Shown here one piece after another: positions 20,142 through 29,492 of a DNA stretch of 64,000 bases (position 1 is its first letter; each line of letters begins with the position of its first letter). This DNA comes from Streptococcus gordonii (lineage in GTDB: Bacteria > Bacillota > Bacilli > Lactobacillales > Streptococcaceae). The DNA lies in assembly GCF_001553855.1 (NCBI RefSeq), contig NZ_LQWV01000037.1, positions 62,698 through 126,697 on the forward strand, read 5' to 3'. The notes under the pieces were generated by a model. The model had not been told where the DNA came from and made no database searches. It saw nothing but the letters and a program-made list of their open reading frames with translations. Position numbers and translations under genes: made by a program.

Positions 20142-20275
20142 GATTTTTTAGCCTTTTCTTCCGCTTCTTTTTTCTTTTTATCATCAGGAAATTCTACTTT
20201 TTCTAACTTAGGAAGAGTTGCAAATTCCTCGAACATCTTATCTAAATCATCTGTTTTGGTAAATTTTACAGCCAT
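20138..20275 (-). CDS. Small charged protein, first gene of the permease operon
   Basis: A 45-aa ORF starting MAVKFTKTDDLDKMFEEF and ending in a Lys/Glu-rich tail (KKKKEAEEKAKKS). Its stop codon overlaps the permease ATG (ATGA). GAGGTGG precedes its own ATG. It has no membrane segment and no recognised domain. Coupling to the permease suggests an accessory or regulatory partner, which is inference. The length, ribosome-binding site and overlap make it a believable gene. Confidence 0.7.
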   Translation of the reverse strand: MAVKFTKTDDLDKMFEEFATLPKLEKVEFPDDKKKKEAEEKAKKS

Positions 20276-20427
20276 AGGGCCACCTCATTTCTAAAATAAT
20301 AATTCTATTATACTACCAAAAAGAAAAAAATGATATTTTGAGACATAGGACCTAGTCTCTAATGATAACTTGGTGCTATAAAAGAATAATAGAAGCTTGA
20401 CTTTCTGAATTTTTAAGATCGATCTTA

Positions 20428-20436
20428 TGGTATAAT
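20428..20436 (+). promoter_or_regulatory. Extended -10 promoter of tex, near-leaderless
   Basis: TGG-TATAAT ends 9 nt before the tex ATG at 20446, so the 5' UTR should be 0-3 nt. No Shine-Dalgarno sequence can fit. Confidence 0.65.
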
Positions 20437-20445
20437 AGAAGAGCT

Positions 20446-22578
20446 ATGGAAAATATAAATATTGAAAAAATTGCCCAGAAATTGGGCATTAAAGAAAGAC
20501 AAGTATCACAGGTCCTAGATCTGACTGCTGAGGGAAATACAATTCCTTTTATTGCTCGTTACCGTAAAGAAATGACGGGAAATCTAGATGAGGTCGAGAT
20601 TAAGGCGATCATTGATTTAGATAAGAGCATGACTGCCTTAGCAGAGCGTAAAGCGACGGTCTTGGCTAAGATTGAGGAGCAGGGTAAACTAACAGATGCG
20701 CTACGCTCTGAGATTGAGGCTGCTGAAAAGCTGGCTGATGTGGAAGAACTTTATCTTCCTTATAAGGAGAAACGCCGTACCAAGGCTACGATTGCGCGTG
20801 AAGCAGGTCTCTTTCCTTTGGCTCGTTTAATCCTTCAGGATGCGGCTAATCTGCAGGAAGAAGCAGAGAAACTGACTAGTGAAGCCTTTCCAACAGCAGA
20901 AGCTACTCTAGCTGGAGCAGTGGATATTCTGACTGAGGCGATTTCTGAAGATACTAAGCTGCGGGCTTGGACCTACCACGAGATGCAGACCAATTCTTTT
21001 ATCGTATCCAGTCTCAAAGACGGTGATTTGGATGAAAAGCAGGTCTTCCAGATTTATTATGATTTTTCCGAAAAAGTAGCGACTATGCAAGGCTACCGGA
21101 CCCTGGCCCTTAACCGAGGTGAGAAGCTAGGTGTTCTAAAGGTTGGTTTTGAGCACAATCTTGAGAAAATCCTGCGCTTCTTTGAAGTACGTTTCAAAGT
21201 GAAAAATGCCTATATTATCGAAGCTGTCCAGCAAGCAGTTAAGAAGAAAATCATTCCAGCCATGGAGCGCCGTATTCGGACCGAGCTGACTGAGGTCGCT
21301 GAGGATGGAGCGATTCAACTCTTCTCAGATAATCTCCGCCATCTTCTCCTGATTGCTCCTCTCAAAGGTCGCGTAGTACTGGGCTTTGACCCAGCCTTTC
21401 GGACAGGAGCCAAGCTGGCTGTTGTTGATGCGACAGGAAAAATGCTGACAACTCATGTCATCTATCCCGTGCCACCAGCAAAGCCAGCTCAGATTGAAGC
21501 TTCTAAGAAGGAGTTGTCAGAGCTGATTGAGCAGTTTGGCGTGGAAATCATTGCCATCGGAAATGGAACTGCCAGCCGAGAAAGCGAAGCTTTTGTAGCA
21601 GAAGTTTTGAAATCCCATCCAAGTGTCAGCTATGTCATCGTCAATGAGAGCGGAGCATCTGTCTACTCTGCTAGTGAACTGGCTCGTCATGAGTTCCCAG
21701 ATTTGACTGTTGAAAAGCGTTCAGCTATTTCCATTGCCCGCCGATTGCAGGATCCTTTGGCTGAGCTGGTTAAGATTGATCCTAAGTCTATCGGGGTTGG
21801 TCAGTACCAGCATGATGTCAGCCAGAAAAAGCTGTCTGAAAGTCTGGACTTTGTCGTTGATACCGTGGTCAACCAAGTCGGAGTCAATGTCAACACCGCT
21901 AGTCCTGCCCTTCTAGCTCATGTAGCTGGTCTTAATAAGACTATTTCAGAAAATATCGTCAAGTATAGGGAAACGGAAGGCTTGATTCGGTCTCGCGAGG
22001 CCATCAAGAAAGTGCCGCGTCTAGGCGCAAAGGCTTTTGAACAGGCAGCTGGCTTCCTGCGTATTCCTGAAAGTGATAACTTATTAGATAATACAGGTGT
22101 TCACCCAGAGTCTTATCAGGCAGTGGAAGAGCTCTTTAAGCGCCTGGAAATCAGCAGTTTGGATGAAGTGGCTCAAGCTAAATTAAAGGCTGTTCAGACT
22201 GCTAGTTTGGCTGCAGAGCTAGGCTTGGGAGAAGAAACCCTCAAAGATATTATTGCGGATTTGCTCAAGCCTGGCCGAGATTTGCGTGATTCCTTTGACG
22301 CGCCAGTTCTGCGGCAGGATGTCTTGGATATCAAGGACCTGCGCATCGGTCAAAAGCTGGAAGGTGTCGTACGCAATGTCGTCGATTTCGGAGCTTTTGT
22401 GGATATTGGTATCCACGAAGACGGTCTCATCCATATTTCTAAGATCAGTAAAAACTTTGTTAAGCATCCAAGTCAAGTCCTGTCTGTTGGTGATTTGGTC
22501 ACTGTTTGGGTGGATAAGCTAGATGTGGAGCGGGAGAAGGTCAACCTTTCTCTGATAGCACCAAATGAATCTAAATGA
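20446..22578 (+). CDS. tex: Tex-family S1 RNA-binding protein
   Basis: Transcription accessory protein of 710 aa, the usual Tex length. N-terminal helical domain, a YqgF/RNase H-like fold around residues 320-450 ([16 protein letters not shown]), helix-hairpin-helix segments (about 480-560) and a C-terminal S1 domain (about 635-705, [22 protein letters not shown]). Tex proteins bind nucleic acid and act in transcription and in toxin gene expression or DNA repair; the mechanism in streptococci is unsettled. The last 14 nt overlap the following gene. Confidence 0.95.
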   Translation: MENINIEKIAQKLGIKERQVSQVLDLTAEGNTIPFIARYRKEMTGNLDEVEIKAIIDLDKSMTALAERKATVLAKIEEQGKLTDALRSEIEAAEKLADVEELYLPYKEKRRTKATIAREAGLFPLARLILQDAANLQEEAEKLTSEAFPTAEATLAGAVDILTEAISEDTKLRAWTYHEMQTNSFIVSSLKDGDLDEKQVFQIYYDFSEKVATMQGYRTLALNRGEKLGVLKVGFEHNLEKILRFFEVRFKVKNAYIIEAVQQAVKKKIIPAMERRIRTELTEVAEDGAIQLFSDNLRHLLLIAPLKGRVVLGFDPAFRTGAKLAVVDATGKMLTTHVIYPVPPAKPAQIEASKKELSELIEQFGVEIIAIGNGTASRESEAFVAEVLKSHPSVSYVIVNESGASVYSASELARHEFPDLTVEKRSAISIARRLQDPLAELVKIDPKSIGVGQYQHDVSQKKLSESLDFVVDTVVNQVGVNVNTASPALLAHVAGLNKTISENIVKYRETEGLIRSREAIKKVPRLGAKAFEQAAGFLRIPESDNLLDNTGVHPESYQAVEELFKRLEISSLDEVAQAKLKAVQTASLAAELGLGEETLKDIIADLLKPGRDLRDSFDAPVLRQDVLDIKDLRIGQKLEGVVRNVVDFGAFVDIGIHEDGLIHISKISKNFVKHPSQVLSVGDLVTVWVDKLDVEREKVNLSLIAPNESK

Positions 22579-23005
22579 GTATGTCAAGCAGGTTTCGCTT
22601 GAAGATTTCGGTTGGGAATTCCGCCATCAAGCTTTTTGGAATAAGCGTCTTCGGACGACTGGTGGGCGCTTCTTTCCCAAAGACGGTCATCTGGATTTCA
22701 ACCCAAAAATATATGAAGCTTTTGGGCTGGGAACCTTCCGAAAAATTGTCCGCCATGAGCTAGTCCACTACCATCTCTATTATCAAGGAAAGGGGTATCG
22801 TCATAAAGATAGAGATTTTAAGGAACTGCTTAAACAGGTAGGAGGCTTGCGCTATACACCCAGTATTTCTAGTCCAGAAAGCAAGTTACATTACCAATGC
22901 CAGCAATGTCATGCAGATTTTTATCGAAAAAGGCAGATTGATATTAAGAAATATCGCTGTGGTCGCTGTAAAGGGAAATTACGATTACTAAAGCAAGAAA
23001 GATAG
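22565..23005 (+). CDS. SprT-like zinc protein
   Basis: A 146-aa SprT-like protein. It has the metallopeptidase motif HELVH (about residues 60-64, in [16 protein letters not shown]) with a further His in [11 protein letters not shown], and a C-terminal zinc ribbon with two CxxC pairs (CQQC and CGRC). Bacterial SprT-like proteins are uncharacterised for the most part; the eukaryotic relative SPRTN cleaves DNA-protein crosslinks. It overlaps tex by 14 nt, so it is probably translated from the same message. Confidence 0.88.
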   Translation: MNLNEYVKQVSLEDFGWEFRHQAFWNKRLRTTGGRFFPKDGHLDFNPKIYEAFGLGTFRKIVRHELVHYHLYYQGKGYRHKDRDFKELLKQVGGLRYTPSISSPESKLHYQCQQCHADFYRKRQIDIKKYRCGRCKGKLRLLKQER

Positions 23006-23020
23006 AAATTCTATCTTTTT
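22998..23020 (+). terminator. Terminator after the SprT-like gene
   Basis: AAAGATAG/CTATCTTT with a 5-nt loop, followed by T6. The stem overlaps the stop codon. Confidence 0.8.
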
Positions 23021-23045
23021 TGTTTGCAGTAGACTAACCTCATTT

Positions 23046-23074
23046 TTGAAAAAAGAGTGAAAAAGTTGTATAAT
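23046..23074 (+). promoter_or_regulatory. Promoter of the RNase J2 gene
   Basis: TTGAAA (23046-23051), 17-nt spacer, TATAAT (23069-23074). The predicted start near 23081 gives a leader of about 90 nt. Confidence 0.75.
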
Positions 23075-23172
23075 ATAGAGGATATGCAGCGAAAGTTGCA
23101 AGACTGTAATTCGACTTGGATTCCAAGGACCGTTAGTAATAAAATATAAATGTATGGAAGGATACAAAATTA

Positions 23173-24834
23173 ATGAGTAAAGTGAAAATCATCGCTTTAG
23201 GTGGTGTCAGAGAGAATGGTAAAAATCTCTATATCGCCGAGGTGGATGAATCAATTTTTGTTTTGGACGCAGGTCTAAAATATCCAGAAAATGAGCAGTT
23301 AGGTGTCGATGTGGTGATTCCTAACATGGATTACCTTTTTGAGAACAGCGACAGAATTGCGGGTGTCTTCCTGACCCATGGTCACGCGGATGCTATTGGA
23401 GCTTTGCCTTATCTTTTAACTGAAACCAAGGTGCCTGTATTCGGTTCAGAACTGACTATTGAGCTGGCTAAACTTTTTGTTAAAAATAATGATGTTGTCA
23501 AGAAGTTTAATGACTTCCATGTGATTGATGAAAATACTGAAATTGAGTTTGGAAATGTGGTTGTTTCCTTCTTTAGAACGACTCACTCGATACCAGAGAG
23601 CTTGGGTATTGTGATAAAGACTGATGAAGGAAATATTGTTTACACAGGCGATTTCAAGTTTGACCAATCAGCTAGTCAGTCTTATGCGACTGATTTTGGC
23701 CGCTTGGCTGAGATTGGACGGGAAGGTGTATTAGCTCTCCTTAGTGATTCTGCTAATGCAGACAGTAATGTTCAAGTAGCAAGCGAAAGTGAAGTGGGCG
23801 ATGAAATTATGCACACTATTGGCGACTGGGATGGCCGTGTAATTGTGGCTGCAGTAGCCAGCAACCTTTCTCGGATTCAGCAGGTCTTTGATGCTGCAGC
23901 TGATACTGGACGGCGTGTTGTCTTGACAGGTTTTGATGTTGAAAACATCGTCCGCACTGCCATTCGTTTGAAGAAGCTTTCTTTGGCAGATGAACGTCTC
24001 TTGATCAAGCCAAAAGAAATGTCTAAGTTTGAAGACCATGAGCTGATTATCTTGGAGACTGGTCGGATGGGTGAACCTATCAACGGCTTACGCAAAATGT
24101 CAATTGGTCGTCACCGCTATGTGGAAATTAAAGAGGGAGACCTGGTTTATATCGTAACGACACCGTCTATTGCTAAAGAAGCAGTTGTTGCCCGAGTAGA
24201 AAATATGATCTACCAAGCAGGTGGAATCGTGAAATTGATTACCCAGCATTTACGTGTATCTGGACATGGAAATGCTCGAGATTTGCAATTGTTGCTCAAT
24301 CTCTTGAAGCCTCAATTCCTCTTCCCAATTCAAGGGGAATACCGAGAACTGGACGCCCATGCTAGGGCGGCTATGGAAATTGGCATTTTACCTGAGCGGA
24401 TTTTCATTCCAAAACGCGGAACCATTATGGAATATGACCGTGGAGATTTTGTCCCTGCAGGGTCAGTGTCAGCAGGAGATGTTCTTATTGATGGAAATGC
24501 TATTGGTGATGTTGGCAACATTGTCCTCAGAGACCGCAAGGTCTTATCAGAAGACGGGATCTTTATCGTTGCAATCAGTGTGAATCGTCGGGAGAAAAAA
24601 ATTATTTCCAAGGCTAAAGTTCATACTCGTGGTTTTATTTATATCAAAAAGAGCCGTGATATTTTGATAGAAAGTGCTGAATTAATTAATAAAACAGTTG
24701 AAGACTACCTTGCAAAAGATGAATTTGATTGGAGTGAACTAAAAGGAAACGTTCGCGATGTACTTTCAAAATATCTCTTCGAACAGACCAAACGTCGCCC
24801 AGCTATTTTACCAGTAGTGATGGAAGTAAAATAA
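23173..24834 (+). CDS. rnjB: Ribonuclease J2
   Basis: A 553-aa RNase J of the metallo-beta-lactamase/beta-CASP family. The metal motif reads HGHADAIG (residues 69-76), where active RNase J1 has HGHxDHIGG; the last His is Ala. Later motifs are THSIPES, YTGDFKFD and VSGHGNARD, the last also lacking a ligand. This degenerate pattern identifies the J2 paralog, which partners RNase J1 in mRNA decay and rRNA maturation. GGAAGGA lies upstream of the ATG. The esterase gene follows, as in S. pneumoniae. Confidence 0.93.
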   Translation: MSKVKIIALGGVRENGKNLYIAEVDESIFVLDAGLKYPENEQLGVDVVIPNMDYLFENSDRIAGVFLTHGHADAIGALPYLLTETKVPVFGSELTIELAKLFVKNNDVVKKFNDFHVIDENTEIEFGNVVVSFFRTTHSIPESLGIVIKTDEGNIVYTGDFKFDQSASQSYATDFGRLAEIGREGVLALLSDSANADSNVQVASESEVGDEIMHTIGDWDGRVIVAAVASNLSRIQQVFDAAADTGRRVVLTGFDVENIVRTAIRLKKLSLADERLLIKPKEMSKFEDHELIILETGRMGEPINGLRKMSIGRHRYVEIKEGDLVYIVTTPSIAKEAVVARVENMIYQAGGIVKLITQHLRVSGHGNARDLQLLLNLLKPQFLFPIQGEYRELDAHARAAMEIGILPERIFIPKRGTIMEYDRGDFVPAGSVSAGDVLIDGNAIGDVGNIVLRDRKVLSEDGIFIVAISVNRREKKIISKAKVHTRGFIYIKKSRDILIESAELINKTVEDYLAKDEFDWSELKGNVRDVLSKYLFEQTKRRPAILPVVMEVK

Positions 24835-24840
24835 ATGAAA

Positions 24841-24863
24841 AACAGCCTTTAGGCTGTTTTTAA
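24841..24863 (+). terminator. Terminator after rnjB
   Basis: AACAGCC/GGCTGTT with a TTTA loop (24841-24858) and a following T run. Confidence 0.88.
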
Positions 24864-24884
24864 ATCATAGAATAGGAGACTAAG

Positions 24885-25676
24885 ATGGCTTTTCTTGAAA
24901 TTGAATATAATTCCAAAGTTTTAGAAATGGAAAGACATGTCAATGTTATCTATCCAGATGCCAGTGAGATTGATCCAGTCCTAGTAGAGGACAAGGATAT
25001 TCCAGTTTTATACCTTCTGCATGGGATGGGGGGAAATGAAAATTCCTGGCGTAAGAGAACCAATATTGAACGTTTGTTGAGACACACAAATCTGATTGTT
25101 GTGATGCCCTCAACTGACTTGGCCTGGTATACAAATACAAACTACGGGCACCGTTATTATGACGCCATAGTTAAAGAGCTACCAGAGGTCTTACAGCGTT
25201 TCTTTCCAAATATGAGCCGTAAGCGGGAGAAAACTTTTATTGCGGGTCTTTCGATGGGAGGATACGGAGCCTATAAAATTGCTTTGAGGACCAATCGATT
25301 TTCTTATGCAGCTTCCTTTTCTGGTGCTCTTGGTTTAGGAATTGATGGTACTAGTCTTGATGATCTTCCTGGTGACAATCGTGCTTACTGGGAAGGGGTC
25401 TTTGGCAACTTGGATTCTCCTGATATGAAGCAACACTTTTTAACAAGTATGGTAGCAGAGTCAGACAAGAAAACTAAGTTTTATGCTTGGTGTGGAGAGC
25501 AAGATTTTCTCTATAAGGCTAACCAAGTAGCTGTCAAAGAGTTGAAGAAACTTGGCTTAAAACTGGATTACAAACATAGTCCTGGTAAGCATGAATGGTA
25601 TTATTGGGAAAAGCAACTGGAATATCTCTTAGAGTGGTTGCCGATTGACTATAAGCCAGAAGAGCGTTTGTCATAA
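24885..25676 (+). CDS. estA: Tributyrin-type esterase (alpha/beta hydrolase)
   Basis: A 263-aa alpha/beta hydrolase of the esterase D/tributyrin esterase family. The nucleophile motif is GLSMGG (Ser about residue 123), the oxyanion region [12 protein letters not shown], and the likely catalytic His is in [10 protein letters not shown]. No signal peptide is seen, so it is probably cytoplasmic. Homologs act on short-chain acyl esters and deacetylate glycans. It sits directly after rnjB, the order known in S. pneumoniae, with its own ribosome-binding site (TAGGAG). Confidence 0.92.
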   Translation: MAFLEIEYNSKVLEMERHVNVIYPDASEIDPVLVEDKDIPVLYLLHGMGGNENSWRKRTNIERLLRHTNLIVVMPSTDLAWYTNTNYGHRYYDAIVKELPEVLQRFFPNMSRKREKTFIAGLSMGGYGAYKIALRTNRFSYAASFSGALGLGIDGTSLDDLPGDNRAYWEGVFGNLDSPDMKQHFLTSMVAESDKKTKFYAWCGEQDFLYKANQVAVKELKKLGLKLDYKHSPGKHEWYYWEKQLEYLLEWLPIDYKPEERLS

Positions 25677-25690
25677 AATTAGAGACGAGT

Positions 25691-25737
25691 AGAAAGTGGG
25701 TAGAAGTCGTTGATTTATCTAGTGAAATCCACTTTCT
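25691..25737 (+). terminator. Possible terminator after estA
   Basis: A 9-bp stem AGAAAGTGG/CCACTTTCT with a long 29-nt loop and a T-rich 3' side. The loop is unusually long for an intrinsic terminator. Confidence 0.45.
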
Positions 25738-25813
25738 TCTATTTGTATCTTTAGAAAACTTTAAGCAAGGTCTTTTATAATCTGTTTCTATCTAGGAGAG
25801 AGAGGAGGCGAGA

Positions 25814-26527
25814 ATGAGATTCCTTTTAAACCTTTTTCGTTTCATATGGCGAATGTTCTGGCGCCTTGTATGGGCAGGAATCGTAGCCTTTATTATCTTA
25901 GTGAGCGTTCTCTATTTAACGAATCCTAGTCAAACTGGACTACCGGCTATAAGACAGGCTGTACAGACAGCGGTTAATCAGTTAGATACTTTTTTAGATC
26001 AACAAGGTATTCACACTGGACTTGGTCAAAATGTTCAGAATCTAGGAGAGCATTTAACTGATGAACATGTAGCGAGTTCGGATGGAGCACGTTGGGAAAC
26101 TGCTAGAGCGACAGTTTATATTGAGACGGGAAATCCTACTTTTCGAGCAGCTTATCAGGAGGCAATGAAGTCTTGGAATGCAACAGGAGCCTTTACTTTT
26201 CAACTTGTAGAGGATAAAAGCCAAGCTAATATCATCGCTACTGAAATGAATGACAGTACTATTACGGCAGCTGGAGAAGCTGAGTCTCAGACGAATGTCT
26301 TGACCAAGCGTTTTACTAAAGTAACTGTTCGTTTGAATTCTTATTATCTTTTGAACAGCTACTACGGATATTCTCACGAAAGGATTGTGAACACAGCAGC
26401 TCATGAGTTGGGTCATGCCATTGGACTGGACCACAATGAGTCAGCATCCGTCATGCAGTCTGCAGGATCTTTCTATAGTATTCAGCCAATAGATATCCAA
26501 GCTGTTAAGGAATTGTACCAAGACTAA
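25814..26527 (+). CDS. Membrane-anchored matrixin-like zinc protease
   Basis: A 237-aa protein with an N-terminal membrane anchor (about residues 10-37) and an extracytoplasmic metzincin domain. The zinc motif HELGHAIGLDH is at about 195-205, and SVMQS looks like the Met-turn. This fits an M10-type peptidase on the outer membrane face. Substrate unknown. AGAGGAGGCGAG precedes the ATG. It is flanked by non-coding DNA on both sides and is probably monocistronic, with a terminator at 26563. Confidence 0.85.
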   Translation: MRFLLNLFRFIWRMFWRLVWAGIVAFIILVSVLYLTNPSQTGLPAIRQAVQTAVNQLDTFLDQQGIHTGLGQNVQNLGEHLTDEHVASSDGARWETARATVYIETGNPTFRAAYQEAMKSWNATGAFTFQLVEDKSQANIIATEMNDSTITAAGEAESQTNVLTKRFTKVTVRLNSYYLLNSYYGYSHERIVNTAAHELGHAIGLDHNESASVMQSAGSFYSIQPIDIQAVKELYQD

Positions 26528-26562
26528 AGACAGAATTATTTAAGTTCAGAAGAATTTTCATT

Positions 26563-26592
26563 CCTCTCTCCTTTCGATGGAGAGGGGCTTTT
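26563..26592 (+). terminator. Terminator after the matrixin-like gene
   Basis: Stem CCTCTCTCC/GGAGAGGGG (26563-26571, 26579-26587; one G-U pair), 7-nt loop, then CTTTT. Confidence 0.85.
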
Positions 26593-26941
26593 AAATGCGA
26601 AGACTTGAGTTTAAAAGCCATTTTTTTCTTTTAGCTAGATATCAGATTAGGCAACTTTCATTTCTTTCTAAGAAAACTATTTTATCTTTGGAAAAATTGG
26701 ATTGGATTGGATGGTAGAGGAAAGGCCAGCGATTTAACAAAAATTGTGAGTAGTCGTGATAGATTCGTGACGTATTCAGATTTGATTGTTCTTTTATTTA
26801 GAGTTGTAGTGTAGAAGAAGAGCTAGTAGCTTTTATAGTGTAGAAGATTTAAGAAGCTGAAAGACCGATGATAAAACAATCCTCAGTATAATTTTTCCAT
26901 GAGGGGATTTTTTATTTTTGTTAAAAAATACCTATTTTTCC
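26593..26941. other. Gene-free interval with one extra terminator-like hairpin
   Basis: I find no convincing ORF on either strand in this AT-rich interval. It contains a short ATTGG-type tandem (about 26697-26714) and, at 26878-26914, the hairpin AATCCTC/GAGGGGATT followed by TTTTTTATTTTTG. Since the protease already has a terminator at 26563, the second one could end a small RNA made within the interval. I see no strong promoter for it. Confidence 0.35.
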
Positions 26942-26970
26942 TTGTTAATTGAAAGTCTGAGTGCTACAAT
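26942..26970 (+). promoter_or_regulatory. Promoter of the M20 peptidase gene
   Basis: TTGTTA (26942-26947), 17-nt spacer ending in TGC, TACAAT (26965-26970). Confidence 0.65.
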
Positions 26971-27016
26971 ATAGGCAAAATAGAAGAAAGACAGGTTCTC
27001 TGTTCAGGTGAAGAAA

Positions 27017-28633
27017 ATGAAGGAACGAATAGCTGATATATTTCAAAAAAGTATGGCCATAAAAAGCTTTACTCACACTGCTTTTGAACGAGATATAGAA
27101 AATTTTTTGATGAACTATATAGGACAAATCCCTTATTTTCAAACTCATCCAGAACTTTTTGGTTCTTATCCGATTCCTGAGGATAGTCTGGGACGTAGTG
27201 TTAATTGGGCCTTGGTGCGTCGTGATTCGGATGATACAGTCATTCTTTTCCATCATCACGATACAGTGGATACGGAAGACTTTGGTTCATTGAAAGACTT
27301 GGCTTTTGATAATCAGGCACTGAAAGAAAAGTTAAAAGAAGAGTCTATACGTCAAGATGTCCTGGCTGACATTTCTTCAGGAGATTGGCAATTTGGTAGA
27401 GGTTCCTGTGATATGAAGGCAGCCCTAGCCTTGCAGTTGGGGGTCTTAGAGGAATACTCGTCTGTCTCCACTGGCCAAGCAAACTTGCTTTATTTGTCTG
27501 TTGGCGATGAGGAAGCGTATTCTCAAGGGATGAGGGCAGCTGTTGGCTTGCTCTATGATTTAAAAGAGTGCTTTGATCTTAATTACATTCTTGCTATAGA
27601 TTCGGAACCTTTTGAAAGTACATCTGAATCAGAAAAGGTCCTGCATGTTGGTACAGTTGGGAAATTGATGCCCTTGATCGTGACCCAGGGTCTGCTTTCT
27701 CATATGAAAGAACCATTAAAAGGTGTAAATGCGATTTCTCTTTTAGCTAAAATTGTTGAAAAAATAGACTTAAATCCTTTGCTGTCTGATGCGGCTTACG
27801 GAGAACAGTCTCCCTTGCCTTCTTGGTCCTTTATGAGAGACCTAAAAGAGCAGTATGATGTGTCAACGGTCCTACGTGCAGCTGGATACTTTAGTCTACT
27901 GTATCTGGATAAAAGTCCTCAGGACTTGCTAGAACTGATCCAAGGACTGATGCAAGAAGCACTAGATGAATTTTATGATAAGTATTCCAACTTGCAGGAT
28001 CAATATCAGGAAAGCAAATCAATGGCTAAGCCAAGAGTGCTAACCTATCAAGACTTGTTAGAAGAATGCAAAAAAAAGGCGGGTTTCAAAGATTTCATGG
28101 AAAGGGTCAATCAAGAAGCTAAAGTAGAATTACAAAAAGGCTTGTCCTATCAAGAAGTTACTCTGTCTAATGTACAAAAAGCTCTTGATTTTTACGATAA
28201 AAAAGAAGCCTTGGCTGTACTTGCTGTTGCCCCGCCTTATTACCCAACAATGAATAGCCGACGACTTCAAGAACAAGATCTTGATATGGATCGATTCGTT
28301 TCTTTCTATCAGAATTATTTGGCAAATAAGGGTAGTTACCAGTTGAAAGTTGAAGAGTTTTTCATGGGTATTTGTGATATGAGTTACTGTGCTTTGGAGA
28401 AGCCTTTAACTGACTATCAATCTCTTCTGAACAGTATGGCTGTCTCAAAAGAGGTTTACCCGCTTGATTTGGAAAAAATTGCTGGAATTAATGTAGCCGC
28501 TGTAAATTTGGGCCCTTGGGGCAAGGACCTTCATCAGTTGACAGAACGGGTCTATGAGGAAGATATGTTAGATACCATACCAGCTTTCTTTCTCTATCTT
28601 TTAGAGCACCTTGACGAAGTCAAAAGGAACTAA
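27017..28633 (+). CDS. M20 family peptidase (RocB-like)
   Basis: A 538-aa M20 metallopeptidase resembling the arginine-utilisation protein RocB. Metal-binding segments are HHHDTVDTEDFG (about 75-86), RGSCDMKAALAL (about 131-142) and a GDEEAYSQG segment (about 165-173). The substrate is unknown; RocB itself was named from its place in an arginine operon, and no arginine genes lie here. Start: AGGTG at 27006-27010 fits the ATG at 27017; a GTG at 27008 in the same frame lacks a ribosome-binding site. Confidence 0.85.
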   Translation: MKERIADIFQKSMAIKSFTHTAFERDIENFLMNYIGQIPYFQTHPELFGSYPIPEDSLGRSVNWALVRRDSDDTVILFHHHDTVDTEDFGSLKDLAFDNQALKEKLKEESIRQDVLADISSGDWQFGRGSCDMKAALALQLGVLEEYSSVSTGQANLLYLSVGDEEAYSQGMRAAVGLLYDLKECFDLNYILAIDSEPFESTSESEKVLHVGTVGKLMPLIVTQGLLSHMKEPLKGVNAISLLAKIVEKIDLNPLLSDAAYGEQSPLPSWSFMRDLKEQYDVSTVLRAAGYFSLLYLDKSPQDLLELIQGLMQEALDEFYDKYSNLQDQYQESKSMAKPRVLTYQDLLEECKKKAGFKDFMERVNQEAKVELQKGLSYQEVTLSNVQKALDFYDKKEALAVLAVAPPYYPTMNSRRLQEQDLDMDRFVSFYQNYLANKGSYQLKVEEFFMGICDMSYCALEKPLTDYQSLLNSMAVSKEVYPLDLEKIAGINVAAVNLGPWGKDLHQLTERVYEEDMLDTIPAFFLYLLEHLDEVKRN

Positions 28634-28748
28634 TTCAGCCTTTTTATTGTGTAATAGAGGAAAAAACGAACATTATCGTTACAAGAGAGACAAACAATTT
28701 TAAAAGATATATAATAAATATATTATAAATAAGAGCGGAGGAACTCTG

Positions 28749-29492
28749 ATGATTGAATTTAAAAATGTAACCAAAGATTATGATGGCCATCTGGCCCTTA
28801 GGAATCTAAACTTGACCATTCAAAATGGTGAAATTGTCGGTCTGATTGGTCATAATGGTGCAGGAAAATCAACGACAATCAAGTCACTAGTCAGTGTCAT
28901 TAATCCAACGAGTGGTCAAATCATTGTTGACGGACAAGAGTTGTCTGCTAACCGACTGGCCATCAAGAAAAAAATTGGTTATGTCGCCGACTCACCAGAC
29001 CTCTTTCTTCGTCTAACAGCTAATGAATTCTGGGAGTTAGTAGCTACATCTTACGATATGAATGAAGCTGACTGTGAGGAACGATTACAGTACTTGTTGG
29101 AAACATTTGATTTTGCAGATCATCGATATGAGGTCATCGAATCCTTCTCACATGGTATGCGTCAAAAAGTTTTCGTCATTGGTGCTCTACTTTCTGACCC
29201 GGATATCTGGGTATTGGACGAGCCCTTGACAGGTTTGGATCCTCAAGCGGCATTTGATCTTAAGAACATGATGCGGGAGCATGCGGATAAGGGAAATACT
29301 GTTATCTTTTCAACCCATGTCCTAGAAGTAGCTGAGCAACTCTGTGATCGTTTGGCCATCTTGAAAAAAGGAGAGTTAATTTTTTATGGAACGATCGAAG
29401 AACTCAAGTCCCAACACCCTGAGCAAAGTCTAGAGACTATTTATCTGGGCTTGGCTGGACGGAAAGAAGAGGTGGTCCACGATGCGCTTTAA
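28749..29492 (+). CDS. ABC transporter ATP-binding protein
   Basis: A 247-aa ABC ATPase of the exporter type. Walker A GHNGAGKST (about 34-42), an unusual signature SHGMRQK in place of LSGGQ (about 137-143), Walker B DIWVLDEPLTGLD (about 157-169) and a switch His in STHVLEV. It pairs with the membrane protein encoded 11 nt inside its 3' end. The substrate is unknown. GCGGAGGA precedes the ATG. Confidence 0.93.
   Translation: MIEFKNVTKDYDGHLALRNLNLTIQNGEIVGLIGHNGAGKSTTIKSLVSVINPTSGQIIVDGQELSANRLAIKKKIGYVADSPDLFLRLTANEFWELVATSYDMNEADCEERLQYLLETFDFADHRYEVIESFSHGMRQKVFVIGALLSDPDIWVLDEPLTGLDPQAAFDLKNMMREHADKGNTVIFSTHVLEVAEQLCDRLAILKKGELIFYGTIEELKSQHPEQSLETIYLGLAGRKEEVVHDAL

Noticed and set aside
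26695..26716. Short ATTGG tandem repeat
   Set aside because: Only three to four units in AT-rich DNA, which is too short to call a functional repeat or CRISPR-like array.
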